A stretch of DNA of 64,000 nt from NCBI GenBank assembly GCA_040882505.1, contig JBBEBE010000008.1, forward strand, positions 1 through 64,000, written 5' to 3'. The notes beneath the pieces are model-generated. The model searched no databases, was not told where the DNA came from, and saw only the letters and a program-made list of their open reading frames with translations. Each line of letters starts with the position of its first letter. Positions within the stretch are counted from its first letter, which is position 1. Shown here piece by piece: positions 8,449-17,155 of this stretch. The position numbers were made by a program, and so were the translations under genes. The stretch comes from JBBEBE01 sp040882505. GTDB taxonomy: Bacteria; Bacteroidota; Rhodothermia; Balneolales; Balneolaceae.

Positions 8449-9315
8449 TCAGAGGATCTCTTTGAGTGTGGCTCCAATATCTGCCGGGCTTTCGACCACA
8501 GTAATTCCGGCATCGGCCAGTGCTTGTTTCTTGTCTTGAGCCGTTCCTTTCCCACCGGATATAATGGCACCGGCGTGGCCCATGCGTCGACCGGGAGGTG
8601 CCGTACTGCCGGCGATGAATGCGACGACCGGTTTGGTTACATGCTCTTTGATGTAAGCGGCCGCATCCTCTTCTGCCGTCCCGCCAATCTCACCGATCAG
8701 GACGATCGATTCGGTATCCGGATCTTCTTGAAAGAGTTTGACGGCGTCTGTGTGGTTGGTTCCGATAACCGGGTCACCACCGATGCCGATGGCTGTACTC
8801 TGTCCGAGCCCAACTTTGGTGAGCTGGTCGACCGCTTCATAGGTCAGCGTTCCGGAACGGGAAATGAGGCCCACATTCCCGGGAGTAAAGATGTTTCCCG
8901 GCATGATTCCCACTTTGGCTTCACCCGGAGTAATGACGCCCGGACAGTTCGGGCCCACCAGGGTCGCCCCGTGATTGTTGACAATCTGTTTGGCGATGAT
9001 CATGTCACGAACGGGAATCCCTTCCGTGATACAGATGATGGTTTCGATTCCGGCAAAGACCGCTTCCGAGATGGCATCCCCTGCAAATGGAGGGGGGACA
9101 AAGATGACCGATGTGTTGGCTCCTTCTTGTTCGACGGCTTCGGCAACCGTGTTGAAGACCGGAAGATTGAGGTGCGTGGTACCGCCTTTGCCCGGCGTGA
9201 CTCCGCCAACGACACGGGTGCCGTATTCAATCATCTGCTCGGCGTGGAAGGTCCCTTCACTACCGGTAAAACCTTGCACGATTAATCGTGTATCGTTGCC
9301 TACTAGAACACTCAT
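8449..9315 (-). CDS. sucD: Succinyl-CoA synthetase (ADP/GDP-forming), alpha subunit
   Basis: 288 residues, full length. CoA-binding Rossmann-like N-terminus (GFTGSEGTFHAEQM), the ITEGIPVRD block, GPNCPGVITPGE, and the phosphohistidine in RRMGHAGAII (His about 247) are all present. It catalyses the substrate-level phosphorylation step of the TCA cycle together with SucB/C; the beta subunit gene is not adjacent, which is common in Bacteroidota. Transcribed alone, with a strong terminator after it and a divergent dnaG upstream. Confidence 0.97.
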   Translation of the reverse strand: MSVLVGNDTRLIVQGFTGSEGTFHAEQMIEYGTRVVGGVTPGKGGTTHLNLPVFNTVAEAVEQEGANTSVIFVPPPFAGDAISEAVFAGIETIICITEGIPVRDMIIAKQIVNNHGATLVGPNCPGVITPGEAKVGIMPGNIFTPGNVGLISRSGTLTYEAVDQLTKVGLGQSTAIGIGGDPVIGTNHTDAVKLFQEDPDTESIVLIGEIGGTAEEDAAAYIKEHVTKPVVAFIAGSTAPPGRRMGHAGAIISGGKGTAQDKKQALADAGITVVESPADIGATLKEIL

Positions 9316-9487
9316 GTATGAAGATCGTTAGATTCGTCTTTTCGACTCCGGGATCCGGAAATTTTGCGTCAGGAATATACCACCATCTGCTGCATTTGCC
9401 AAAGTGGAGTTGGCTCCGGAATCTGCGTCAGAAGGTATTGGGAGAGTGACAGAGCTCGATGAAAAGTTGTATCATGGGGGCAGAGCC

Positions 9488-11527
9488 ATGAGGATATCAG
9501 ATGAAAAGAAAGAGGAGATTCGCGACGCGACCGATCTGGTCGAGGTAGTGGGGGACTATGTGCGCCTGAAGCGGTCAGGGAGCGGCTTTATGGGGCTCTG
9601 TCCATTTCATGACGAGAAGACGCCGTCCTTCAGTGTGACTCCCCGACTCGGGATTTACAAATGTTTCGGCTGCGGAGAGAGTGGCGATGTTTTCCGTTTT
9701 GTCATGGAGATGGAGGGGGTCGGTTTTCAGGAGGCGATGCGAACACTGGCCGAACGGTACGGCGTTTCACTACCTGTCCAGGAGGACCCGGAGCAGAGTG
9801 AGCATCAGAGAGAACGGGAGGGGATCTTTCACGCCCTTCGGTTTGCCGGCCTCTACTACTATCGCCAACTCCGTGAAGAGGAAGAAGCCGAGAAAGCACG
9901 TGCCTATCTGAAAAAGCGTGGCATGAGTCCCGAAATGATCAAGGAGTTTGGTATCGGGTATGCGCCGGCCGGAGGGGAGGCGCTCTTGCGTGAGGCCTCA
10001 AGGGAAGGGATCGAGACCCGGTATTTGGAAGAGGCCGATCTGATTAAGCCGAGCAACCGGGGAGACGGTCATTATGACACCTTCAGGGATCGTCTCATGT
10101 TTCCCATCTTTAGTCCGTCGGGCAAGGTCATCGCCTTTGCCGGTCGTCTGTTGAGCGATCAGAAAGCTGCCAAATACATCAACTCGGCGCAGACTCCGGT
10201 ATACAACAAGAGTGAAGTGGTCTACGGGATTCACCGTGCCAAGAACGAGATTCGGAAAAAAGAAGAGGTGATCCTTGTCGAGGGATACACCGATGTGATT
10301 ACGCTGGCTCAGGCGGGAATCGGGAATGTGGTCGCCTCTTCCGGAACGGCGCTGACGACCGGTCAGATCCGTGTTCTCAAACGGTACGGTTCCAAGCTGA
10401 TTATGATCTACGATGCCGATTCGGCCGGCCAGAAGGCGATGGAACGGGGGTTGGAGGTTGCCCTGGTCGAGGGCATGGAGGTAGAGATGCTGGAGTTGCC
10501 TGGTGGAGAGGATCCCGACTCCTTTGTGCGACAGTTCGGCAAGGAGAGTTTCGACGAGCTCAAACAGAAGCAGGCCGCCGATTTTGTCACCTTTCGTCTT
10601 CACAAGGCAGAGAAAGAGGGTGAGATGGAGAGCCCGTCGGGCCGAACCCACTTGATCGAGGGACTTCTCGAGAATATTGCGGCCATTCCTGATGCCCTGG
10701 CTCGTCAAGTGTATGTCCAGCATCTGCATCAACAGACACAACGCTATCGCAACGGGAGTGACCGGGAGCTTTTTGAGGAGTTGGGGCGCATTCTGAAGCG
10801 GCGGGAGGCCGAACAGAAGCGTCGTCAGCGCCGGGAGGAACGCTCGATGGAGAGGAAACGGAGGTCATCGGACGAGGCGCCACCGTTTCGCGACGGTCCG
10901 CCACCGGAGTCCTCTCCACACGCTCCCCGGATGGAACCTCCGACAGATGAGCCGCCTCCGGTTGCTCGCCAACGACCGCATTATGAGCGGGAACTGGTGC
11001 GTCTCATGCTGCATTTCGGGAGCGAAATCGTTGAATATGCGGGACGTCTGTGCAATGAGAATCTGTTTGAGGATGATGAGTTGCGCGCATTCTACCGGGA
11101 TATTATGGAGCGGCACAGAAAAGGGGAGCCGGTATCACCGGAACACTACTTGCATCGCGAGCATCCCTACCCTGCATTGACGGGAGATCTTTTGCTGGAG
11201 CGTTATACGGCCAGTGATCGACACCATGAGCGAACCGGCATGAAATTCGAACGTGACAAGGATAAATGGAAGAGCATCAAAAGCACGATCAAGCCTCTGC
11301 GAATGAATTATTTGCAGCGACTCATGGTGCAGTTTGCCGAAGAGGCTCGTGAAGCGACGAAGGAACGGAAGCGGGAGTTGGTGGGACTCCAGAAGAAGAC
11401 TCAGCACGAGATTTCCCGTATGCAGCGTCACAGTGCCGAGGAGTTGTTTCCGGATCCTCCCGGCCGATCCTCGGGGGGACGTACCGGTACGTTTTCCTAT
11501 ACCATGAAAAACGAACGCGAGGAGTAA
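9488..11527 (+). CDS. dnaG: DNA primase
   Basis: 679 residues from ATG 9488; an upstream GTG (9404) in frame is less likely because the family starts near MRISDEKKEEIRDATDLVEVV. The CHC2 zinc finger (C..H..C..C in CPFHDEKTPSF and YKCFGCGESGD) is at about 40-68. The catalytic N and Toprim domain includes VEGYTDVITLAQAG and the IYDADSAGQKA acidic cluster. A basic, proline-rich linker (about 430-490) precedes the C-terminal helicase-binding domain. It makes RNA primers at the replication fork with DnaB. Confidence 0.95.
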   Translation: MRISDEKKEEIRDATDLVEVVGDYVRLKRSGSGFMGLCPFHDEKTPSFSVTPRLGIYKCFGCGESGDVFRFVMEMEGVGFQEAMRTLAERYGVSLPVQEDPEQSEHQREREGIFHALRFAGLYYYRQLREEEEAEKARAYLKKRGMSPEMIKEFGIGYAPAGGEALLREASREGIETRYLEEADLIKPSNRGDGHYDTFRDRLMFPIFSPSGKVIAFAGRLLSDQKAAKYINSAQTPVYNKSEVVYGIHRAKNEIRKKEEVILVEGYTDVITLAQAGIGNVVASSGTALTTGQIRVLKRYGSKLIMIYDADSAGQKAMERGLEVALVEGMEVEMLELPGGEDPDSFVRQFGKESFDELKQKQAADFVTFRLHKAEKEGEMESPSGRTHLIEGLLENIAAIPDALARQVYVQHLHQQTQRYRNGSDRELFEELGRILKRREAEQKRRQRREERSMERKRRSSDEAPPFRDGPPPESSPHAPRMEPPTDEPPPVARQRPHYERELVRLMLHFGSEIVEYAGRLCNENLFEDDELRAFYRDIMERHRKGEPVSPEHYLHREHPYPALTGDLLLERYTASDRHHERTGMKFERDKDKWKSIKSTIKPLRMNYLQRLMVQFAEEAREATKERKRELVGLQKKTQHEISRMQRHSAEELFPDPPGRSSGGRTGTFSYTMKNEREE

Positions 11528-11585
11528 TCGGGTTCCCCAATCGAAGGGTCGATCCATTTCAGATAGAGAAACAAGGAGGAGGTTT

Positions 11586-12416
11586 ATGAGCAGAATTGAC
11601 GTATCCACCTATCAAGAAGAGTTGGCCTGTGCACGGTCGGCTGCCCGAAATGCAGCCGAGACGATTCGGACTCGTCGGGAGAAGGAGTTCGGCGTGCGAT
11701 ACAAAGCGCTCAACGATCTGGTGACCGATGTCGATGTGGCGGTCGAGAAGCAGATCCAGGCAGAGTTGCACAAAGCCTTTCCGGAAGATGCCTGGATGGG
11801 AGAGGAGTCTGATGATGGGGCCCGGTTGCCGGAGGGCCGTGTCTGGATTGTAGATCCCATTGACGGAACCACCAACTTCACCTATGGGTTTCCGGTCTAC
11901 TGTGTGTCCATTGCACTCTGGGAAGGGAAGAAGCCAAAAGTCGGGGTCGTCGTCGAGGTCACACGAAATGAGGAGTTCGTTGCCGTTGCGGGTGAGGGAG
12001 CCTGGCTTGATTCCCGCCCGGTCACGGTCTCTGAACTTCAGGAGCCGGGAACGGCACTTGTTGGTACCGGTTTCGCCTACAATGATCACGAGATGCTCGA
12101 CGCCTATATCGCGCTTTTTCACTACTTGACACTTGAAACACAGGGCATGCGTCGCCCCGGCTCTGCAGCGTTCGACCTCTGTTGTGTGGCGTGTGGACGG
12201 TTTCAGGGGTTCTATGAATATGCGCTCAAGCCGTGGGATGTGGCGGCTGCCGGACTGATCGTACAGGAGGCCGGAGGTGTCGTGACCGATTGGACGGGAG
12301 GCGATCAATGGCTGGACGGGGAGCGAATTGTGGCAGGCAACCATGGCCTGCATGCGTGGCTCCTGATACAGATTGAACGGTTCATTCCGGCATCGTACCT
12401 GCCTCCGAAACTGTAG
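11586..12416 (+). CDS. Inositol monophosphatase family protein (SuhB-like)
   Basis: 276 residues with all IMPase metal motifs: LVTDVDVAVEK, GEESDD, WIVDPIDGTTNF, and KPWDVAAAGLIVQEAGG near the C-terminus. This DPIDGTTNF form is that of inositol-1-monophosphatase/SuhB proteins, unlike the HisN-like paralogue at 5187 with DPIDGTQSF. A strong AAGGAGG ribosome binding site precedes the ATG. The end meets the convergent bshB1 with a one-base gap. Physiological substrate not determined by sequence. Confidence 0.85.
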   Translation: MSRIDVSTYQEELACARSAARNAAETIRTRREKEFGVRYKALNDLVTDVDVAVEKQIQAELHKAFPEDAWMGEESDDGARLPEGRVWIVDPIDGTTNFTYGFPVYCVSIALWEGKKPKVGVVVEVTRNEEFVAVAGEGAWLDSRPVTVSELQEPGTALVGTGFAYNDHEMLDAYIALFHYLTLETQGMRRPGSAAFDLCCVACGRFQGFYEYALKPWDVAAAGLIVQEAGGVVTDWTGGDQWLDGERIVAGNHGLHAWLLIQIERFIPASYLPPKL

Positions 12417-12417
12417 A

Positions 12418-13167
12418 TTACCGCATCGGTGTGGTCTTGAAAAGAGGGTCGAACGTCGTCAACGGGAGCGGACCGTTGGCGTAGAGAAACGGTTCCCCAA
12501 AACTGAACCCTCCCTGGTGGCCGAAGAAGCGAGCTCGCGCCCGGACGGTTTCGAAAAAGCCGGGTCGCGAGATATACGTTTCCGGCTCTTCTCCCGGCTC
12601 TTCGACATCAAATTGTGTGGCAAATGCGCGGATCGCCGCCTCTTTTTTCTCCATTGTGGAGGTGATGTCCATCACCAAGTCGGGGATAATCGGGGTATCC
12701 TGCATGTAGTGCAGCGTATGTGCGGGCCGGTGCGGCTCCTGGATCGAGCCATCCAGTCCCCGACTTTCCAGTGTTCGAAGTCCACTGTAGAACAGGGCAT
12801 CCAGTAGCAGGCGGGTTGCCTTTCCGTGATCGGGGTGCCGATCTTCGGGAGCCCCGATCAGGCAGATGGAAGGGCGAAACCGTCGAACAACGTCGATAAT
12901 TCGAAGCTGCGTCTGCCGGTCATTCACCAGTTGGGTGTCGGGAAGGCCCAGATTTATTCGATCATGCAAACCCAGGATGTCGGCGGCCCGCTTTGCCTCG
13001 TGCATTCGTGTTTCCGGTGTGCCACGCGAACCCATTTCGCCGCGTGTCAAATCGACGACAACCACACGTTTTCCCTGGTTTGCCAGTTTGGCAAGGGTTC
13101 CGGAACAACCCAGTTCCGTGTCGTCGGGGTGGGCGCCAAAGGCCAAAACGTCGATCTGTTCCATCAT
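12418..13167 (-). CDS. bshB1: Bacillithiol biosynthesis deacetylase BshB1
   Basis: 249 residues of the LmbE-like zinc deacetylase family. The zinc-binding AHPDDTELG motif is at about 11-19 and the later H..DHG (EDRHPDHGKA) supplies the third ligand. The RGEMGSRGTPETR block and the C-terminal VRARARFFGHQGG..FGEPF are hallmarks of the BshB1 branch, which deacetylates GlcNAc-malate in bacillithiol synthesis. A bacillithiol-linked YtxJ gene at 45647 supports use of this thiol. Confidence 0.92.
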   Translation of the reverse strand: MMEQIDVLAFGAHPDDTELGCSGTLAKLANQGKRVVVVDLTRGEMGSRGTPETRMHEAKRAADILGLHDRINLGLPDTQLVNDRQTQLRIIDVVRRFRPSICLIGAPEDRHPDHGKATRLLLDALFYSGLRTLESRGLDGSIQEPHRPAHTLHYMQDTPIIPDLVMDITSTMEKKEAAIRAFATQFDVEEPGEEPETYISRPGFFETVRARARFFGHQGGFSFGEPFLYANGPLPLTTFDPLFKTTPMR

Positions 13168-13441
13168 CTCTGTTTCTTTCGTTACGTATACGGGTTGTTG
13201 TTTCGGGGTTCACACAACCAGGTGCCGGCAGGAGCGGTTCGACCCGAAGGATGAATATAGGAAGAGTTTGTCTGGAATGGGATTCCGGAGAGTGAGCGGT
13301 CAGGATTCGGGAACCCTGATACGCTGAATCGGGTTACAGTGACGGTGAAGGGCCCGGGATCGTCAACGACAAGGCCGGATTGTCCCACAGGACGGGAAAT
13401 CTTACCTTGTGGAAAGGTTAATCGAGATCAAAGAGAGAACC

Positions 13442-13633
13442 ATGAAAGAACTCAACGACGAGCTTGAATATCTGCTTACCGAAGGGCGGGATCTGCTGGA
13501 GGATCTGAATCTGGAGGAGCGCCTTGAGGAGGTACGAACCGAGCTGGAACTTTTCATACGGAAGCACCCACTGAAGAGTATGGTGGCGAGTGCTGCGATC
13601 GGGTTTGTGATCGCCGGATTGTTGCGGAGGTAG
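13442..13633 (+). CDS. YqjD/ElaB-like small membrane-anchored protein (DUF883-like)
   Basis: 63 residues from ATG 13442 (an upstream GTG at 13409 would add 11). A highly charged amphipathic helix or coiled coil (about 1-40) is followed by RKHPLKSM and a C-terminal membrane helix with AIGFVIAGLL, the layout of the YqjD/ElaB/DUF883 family, which tethers to the inner membrane and in E. coli associates with ribosomes in stationary phase. First gene of a three-gene cluster with a 3-base gap to the next. Confidence 0.7.
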   Translation: MKELNDELEYLLTEGRDLLEDLNLEERLEEVRTELELFIRKHPLKSMVASAAIGFVIAGLLRR

Positions 13634-13636
13634 TGC

Positions 13637-14203
13637 ATGTGGTTTAACCGTGGAGACAAGAAGAACGACGAAACGGAATCGACGGACGAGGGGAGTATCA
13701 AGGAGATGCTTGAAGATGCGCGGATCTATTTGGAGAAGCGGATCGAACTGCTGATGCTCGGATTTGTCGAACGATTTACCTTTCTGTTGGCCGATGCTGT
13801 TCAGCGATTGGCGGGGTTGGTTATTTTTACGCTGGGGGCATTCTTTTTCTGGTTTGCGTTCAGTTTTATTGTGAGTGATTGGGTCGGGAGCACTGCGATC
13901 GGGTTTCTTCTCACCTCGTTGCCGTTACTGTTGGCTGGAGGCATGTTTCTCTGGATTCAGCCCGGACGGGTACGTCGCGCTATTCAGGCCGGAATGATTC
14001 GGCAATTTCTGCGTGCATTCGATGATTCGACTGCAGGCAGACGGTCTGCCTCGTCTCGTGAAACGTACACGAAGAGCACAGATCGTGCGTCCGAATCTCC
14101 GTCCGGATCATCGAAGTCGGGGTCGGGAACGGGATCCGGAAGCGACCGGGATCGTGCGACTCCGAGACCCACCCTTTCGAACGAAGAAACGGAGAAGGGA
14201 TGA
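13637..14203 (+). CDS. Phage-holin-superfamily/YqjE-like membrane protein
   Basis: 188 residues. An amphipathic N-terminal helix (EMLEDARIYLEKRIELLMLG) leads into two transmembrane segments (about 55-82 and 88-112), then a serine/glycine-rich disordered tail of about 55 residues. This fits the YqjE / holin superfamily III proteins that accompany YqjD. Function unknown beyond a membrane role. It overlaps the next gene by 4 bases (ATGA). Confidence 0.65.
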   Translation: MWFNRGDKKNDETESTDEGSIKEMLEDARIYLEKRIELLMLGFVERFTFLLADAVQRLAGLVIFTLGAFFFWFAFSFIVSDWVGSTAIGFLLTSLPLLLAGGMFLWIQPGRVRRAIQAGMIRQFLRAFDDSTAGRRSASSRETYTKSTDRASESPSGSSKSGSGTGSGSDRDRATPRPTLSNEETEKG

Positions 14204-14625
14204 TTCAGGAACTCGAAGAGCGAAAACGTCGGCTCAGGGCAGATCTGGACGAGATTGAAGCCCGGTTCGAGACGCGTACGTCTCGTTTGGGTGGGCAGTT
14301 GACACGTTGGATCCCGAAAGGAATTCGATCGTCGATCCCGATCCGTGGATGGTCGATGCGTTCACTTCCGTTGGCGATGACGGGAGCGGTCATTGTGATT
14401 GCATTTTCCAGTGGCTGGTTGCGTGGGGGGCGCCGGGTGGCGACCACCGGACTAAAGGGGCTTCTGCGATCAAGCATTACCGGTATTTTACTCTCCGAGA
14501 TGCGCCGGATGGCGACCAAGCGAGCGATGCACTACGTGATGGATCAACTTGAACGAAGGGTGGGTCATACAGATTCGACATCCCCGTCCGATGATTCCGA
14601 ATCTTCTCAGCGGTCTCGCCGATAG
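14200..14625 (+). CDS. Hypothetical membrane protein, third gene of YqjDE-like operon
   Basis: 141 residues: an N-terminal charged helix (MIQELEERKRRLRADLDEIE), one transmembrane segment near 58-75 (LPLAMTGAVIVIAFSSGWL), a short amphipathic helix and a Ser/Asp-rich disordered tail. It occupies the position of YqjK in the enterobacterial yqjDEK operon, but sequence similarity to YqjK is not evident. Translationally coupled to the holin-like gene. Confidence 0.55.
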   Translation: MIQELEERKRRLRADLDEIEARFETRTSRLGGQLTRWIPKGIRSSIPIRGWSMRSLPLAMTGAVIVIAFSSGWLRGGRRVATTGLKGLLRSSITGILLSEMRRMATKRAMHYVMDQLERRVGHTDSTSPSDDSESSQRSRR

Positions 14626-14797
14626 TGCCAATTGCCAAAATTTGTTAAAAAGTGCAGGAACACCGACTTGCCGCTGAATTTCCCCTTTGGCATCTGTACA
14701 TTACCACATCAATTTCCGGTTTCTGTCGAAACCGCGATCATGTCGGAGAGTCGATTCCCCTGCATGAATTTTTCAACCAACGGATGGGCCTACGCAG

Positions 14798-16147
14798 ATG
14801 ATGCGGATTCTACTTTTTGTGTTCCTGGTAATGCTTGTACCCCGATGGGTAGAGGCTCAAGACGAATTGACCCTCAACGAGGCGATTGAGCTGGCGCTGG
14901 AGAATCATTTTCAAATTTTGCAGGCCGAGAATGATCTCGGGATGGCCGAGGCACAAATTCGAAGTGCACAAGCCAATTTTCTGCCTGGATTGAGCGCTTC
15001 GTTGGGAGGGAATCAGAATGTAGGTCGCCAGTTTGTGCAGGAGGATGCCACCTTTGCCGACCGGACAACCTACGGAATCTCCGGCTCCATACGTACAGAC
15101 ATTACCATCTTTCGCGGCTTTGAGAACATCAACCAGCTTCGGCAGTCACGTGTGAATCGCGACATGCAGGAGGCCGACAACCAGCGATTGCGTGAGCAGA
15201 TCGTCTTTAATACGGCCATGCAATATTTACAGGTGTTGCTGGACGAGGAGTTGGTCGGGATTGCCGAACAGAATTTGGAGATCTCCCGTCAGCAACTCGA
15301 ACAGGTGAGCGCACAGGTAGAGGTGGGATCCCGACCGATTGTGGATCAGTATCAACAAGAGTCGGTGGTGGCTTCGAATGAACTCTCACTGGTTCAGGCC
15401 GAGAATGCACTTCAAGTCAGTCGAACGCAACTCTACCGGATTCTGCAAATTGATCCTCTCGAGCAAGTGGCCTTTGTCGCTCCCGACATTGACGAGGAAG
15501 AGCTGGTTCCCTCGGACCTGGATTTGAATCAAATGATCCAATTTGCCCTGCAGAACAGAAGTGATGTCCAGGCTCAGAAATTGAATCTGCAGACGATGCG
15601 CTACGATCTTGAACTCGCCCGGGCTGCGTACTATCCGTCGGTGACGGCCAATGCGAATTTCAATACACGGTACAGTGACCAGTATCGGCTGGCGAATGAG
15701 ACGGTCGGTTTTCAGGATCAGTTTTTTGAACAGATGATCACCCGTTCTGTCGGATTCTCGGTCACGATTCCAATCTTCAACCGACTCAATACACGCACAT
15801 CGGTAGAACAGGCACAGGTACAGCTCAAGAATGCCAGACTCAATCTGGACGATCTCGAGTACGGTGTCCGGGAAGAGATCGGACAGGCGTACAGTGATTA
15901 CGTGGCATTGAGTAAAGAGCTCAGCGCAACCGAAAAAGCACTCGTGGCTGCAGAACGAACCTATCTGACCCAACAGCAACGATACGAAATCGGATCGACC
16001 ACGCTCATCGAGCTCAATCAAGCGACGACAGATTATATGGAGTCGCAATCCAATCGGCTGCGTACCACGTACAACTTCGTTTTTCAAGAGAAGCTCCTCG
16101 ATTACTATCTTGGACGGCTCAGCGAACAGCTCTCCCCGGACGTTTGA
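14798..16147 (+). CDS. TolC family outer membrane efflux protein
   Basis: 449 residues with a signal peptide (MRILLFVFLVMLVPRWVEA) and two structural repeats of coiled-coil helices and beta segments typical of TolC: LTLNEAIELALENH at about 24-37 and its counterpart in the second half (LDLNQMIQFALQNRSDV). It forms a trimeric outer-membrane channel for RND/ABC efflux or type I secretion; no pump genes are adjacent. The start could equally be the ATG three bases later. Confidence 0.9.
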   Translation: MMRILLFVFLVMLVPRWVEAQDELTLNEAIELALENHFQILQAENDLGMAEAQIRSAQANFLPGLSASLGGNQNVGRQFVQEDATFADRTTYGISGSIRTDITIFRGFENINQLRQSRVNRDMQEADNQRLREQIVFNTAMQYLQVLLDEELVGIAEQNLEISRQQLEQVSAQVEVGSRPIVDQYQQESVVASNELSLVQAENALQVSRTQLYRILQIDPLEQVAFVAPDIDEEELVPSDLDLNQMIQFALQNRSDVQAQKLNLQTMRYDLELARAAYYPSVTANANFNTRYSDQYRLANETVGFQDQFFEQMITRSVGFSVTIPIFNRLNTRTSVEQAQVQLKNARLNLDDLEYGVREEIGQAYSDYVALSKELSATEKALVAAERTYLTQQQRYEIGSTTLIELNQATTDYMESQSNRLRTTYNFVFQEKLLDYYLGRLSEQLSPDV

Positions 16148-16264
16148 GAATCACGGATCCGGGCGGGCGATTCCACTCGGCTCCCGGCTTGCATGCGTAC
16201 GATCGCAAACCGACAAGGGTCCAGAGTGGAGTGTCGTAGAACCAGGAATGGAACGGAGACCTCC

Positions 16265-17155
16265 ATGACCCCCAAATCATCACTCAGTATGCCCTTGGAC
16301 CCCAAACGACTCTCCCGTCTTCAGGGAGAAGTGGTTGTTATCAAATATGGCGGGAATACACTTCGTGACGGAAGTGAAACCAGCGACGAAGATCCCATCC
16401 TGGATCAAGTGGTCGAACTTGTGGAGCTGGGTATCCGGCCGGTATTGGTTCATGGCGGGGGTCCGGTGATTCAGCGCCTGCTCAAGATCTTCGGTATTGA
16501 GTCTCAATTTGTTTTTGGCCATCGAAAGACGGATTTGGAAGCGATGCGAGTGGTCGAATTGGCACTGCGTGGAGAAGTGAACGGACTGCTGGTCAAGCGA
16601 CTCAACCGTCGCGGTGTGCAGGCGGTCGGTCTTTCGGGCAAGGATGCCTCCATGGTGAAGGTCAAGCGCCGGATTCATCGACAGGAGCATGATGGGGAGA
16701 TCACGGAGGTGGATCTGGGGTATGTCGGTGATGTGGTCCGGATGGATCCAGAGTTGATCGAGATCCTGCTGAAAAATGGCTATCTTCCCGTGATTGCCCC
16801 GATCAGTCAGGGAGAGGATGGTGAAGACTACAACGTCAACGCAGATCTGTTTGCCGGCCACCTGGCTGGCGCACTCAAGGCAGCCGCATTTGTGGCCGTT
16901 ACCGATGTAGACGGGTTGATGAAAGATCTCGATGATCCATCCAGTCACATCGATGTGGCGGATGCGGAGACCATTCGCAGCGAGATCGGCCGGTCGATAC
17001 AGGGCGGCATGATTCCGAAAGTGGAAGCGTGTCTGGCAGCTCTGTCCGAAGGAGTCGGGGAAGCGTGCATCGTCAGCGGATTGAAACCGGGCCGACTGGT
17101 GGCTCAACTCGTCACAGACAACGGAAGCGGAACCACAATCAACGAACACCCATGA
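16265..17155 (+). CDS. argB: Acetylglutamate kinase
   Basis: 296 residues from ATG 16265, chosen because a GGAG ribosome binding site precedes it; an ATG at 16193 would add 24 residues without family similarity. The nucleotide loop KYGGNTL, substrate loop VHGGGPVI, the GLSGKDA block, YNVNADLFAGHLAGAL and VTDVDGLM mark a complete ArgB. It phosphorylates N-acetylglutamate, the second arginine-pathway step. It overlaps argD by four bases (ATGA). Confidence 0.95.
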   Translation: MTPKSSLSMPLDPKRLSRLQGEVVVIKYGGNTLRDGSETSDEDPILDQVVELVELGIRPVLVHGGGPVIQRLLKIFGIESQFVFGHRKTDLEAMRVVELALRGEVNGLLVKRLNRRGVQAVGLSGKDASMVKVKRRIHRQEHDGEITEVDLGYVGDVVRMDPELIEILLKNGYLPVIAPISQGEDGEDYNVNADLFAGHLAGALKAAAFVAVTDVDGLMKDLDDPSSHIDVADAETIRSEIGRSIQGGMIPKVEACLAALSEGVGEACIVSGLKPGRLVAQLVTDNGSGTTINEHP

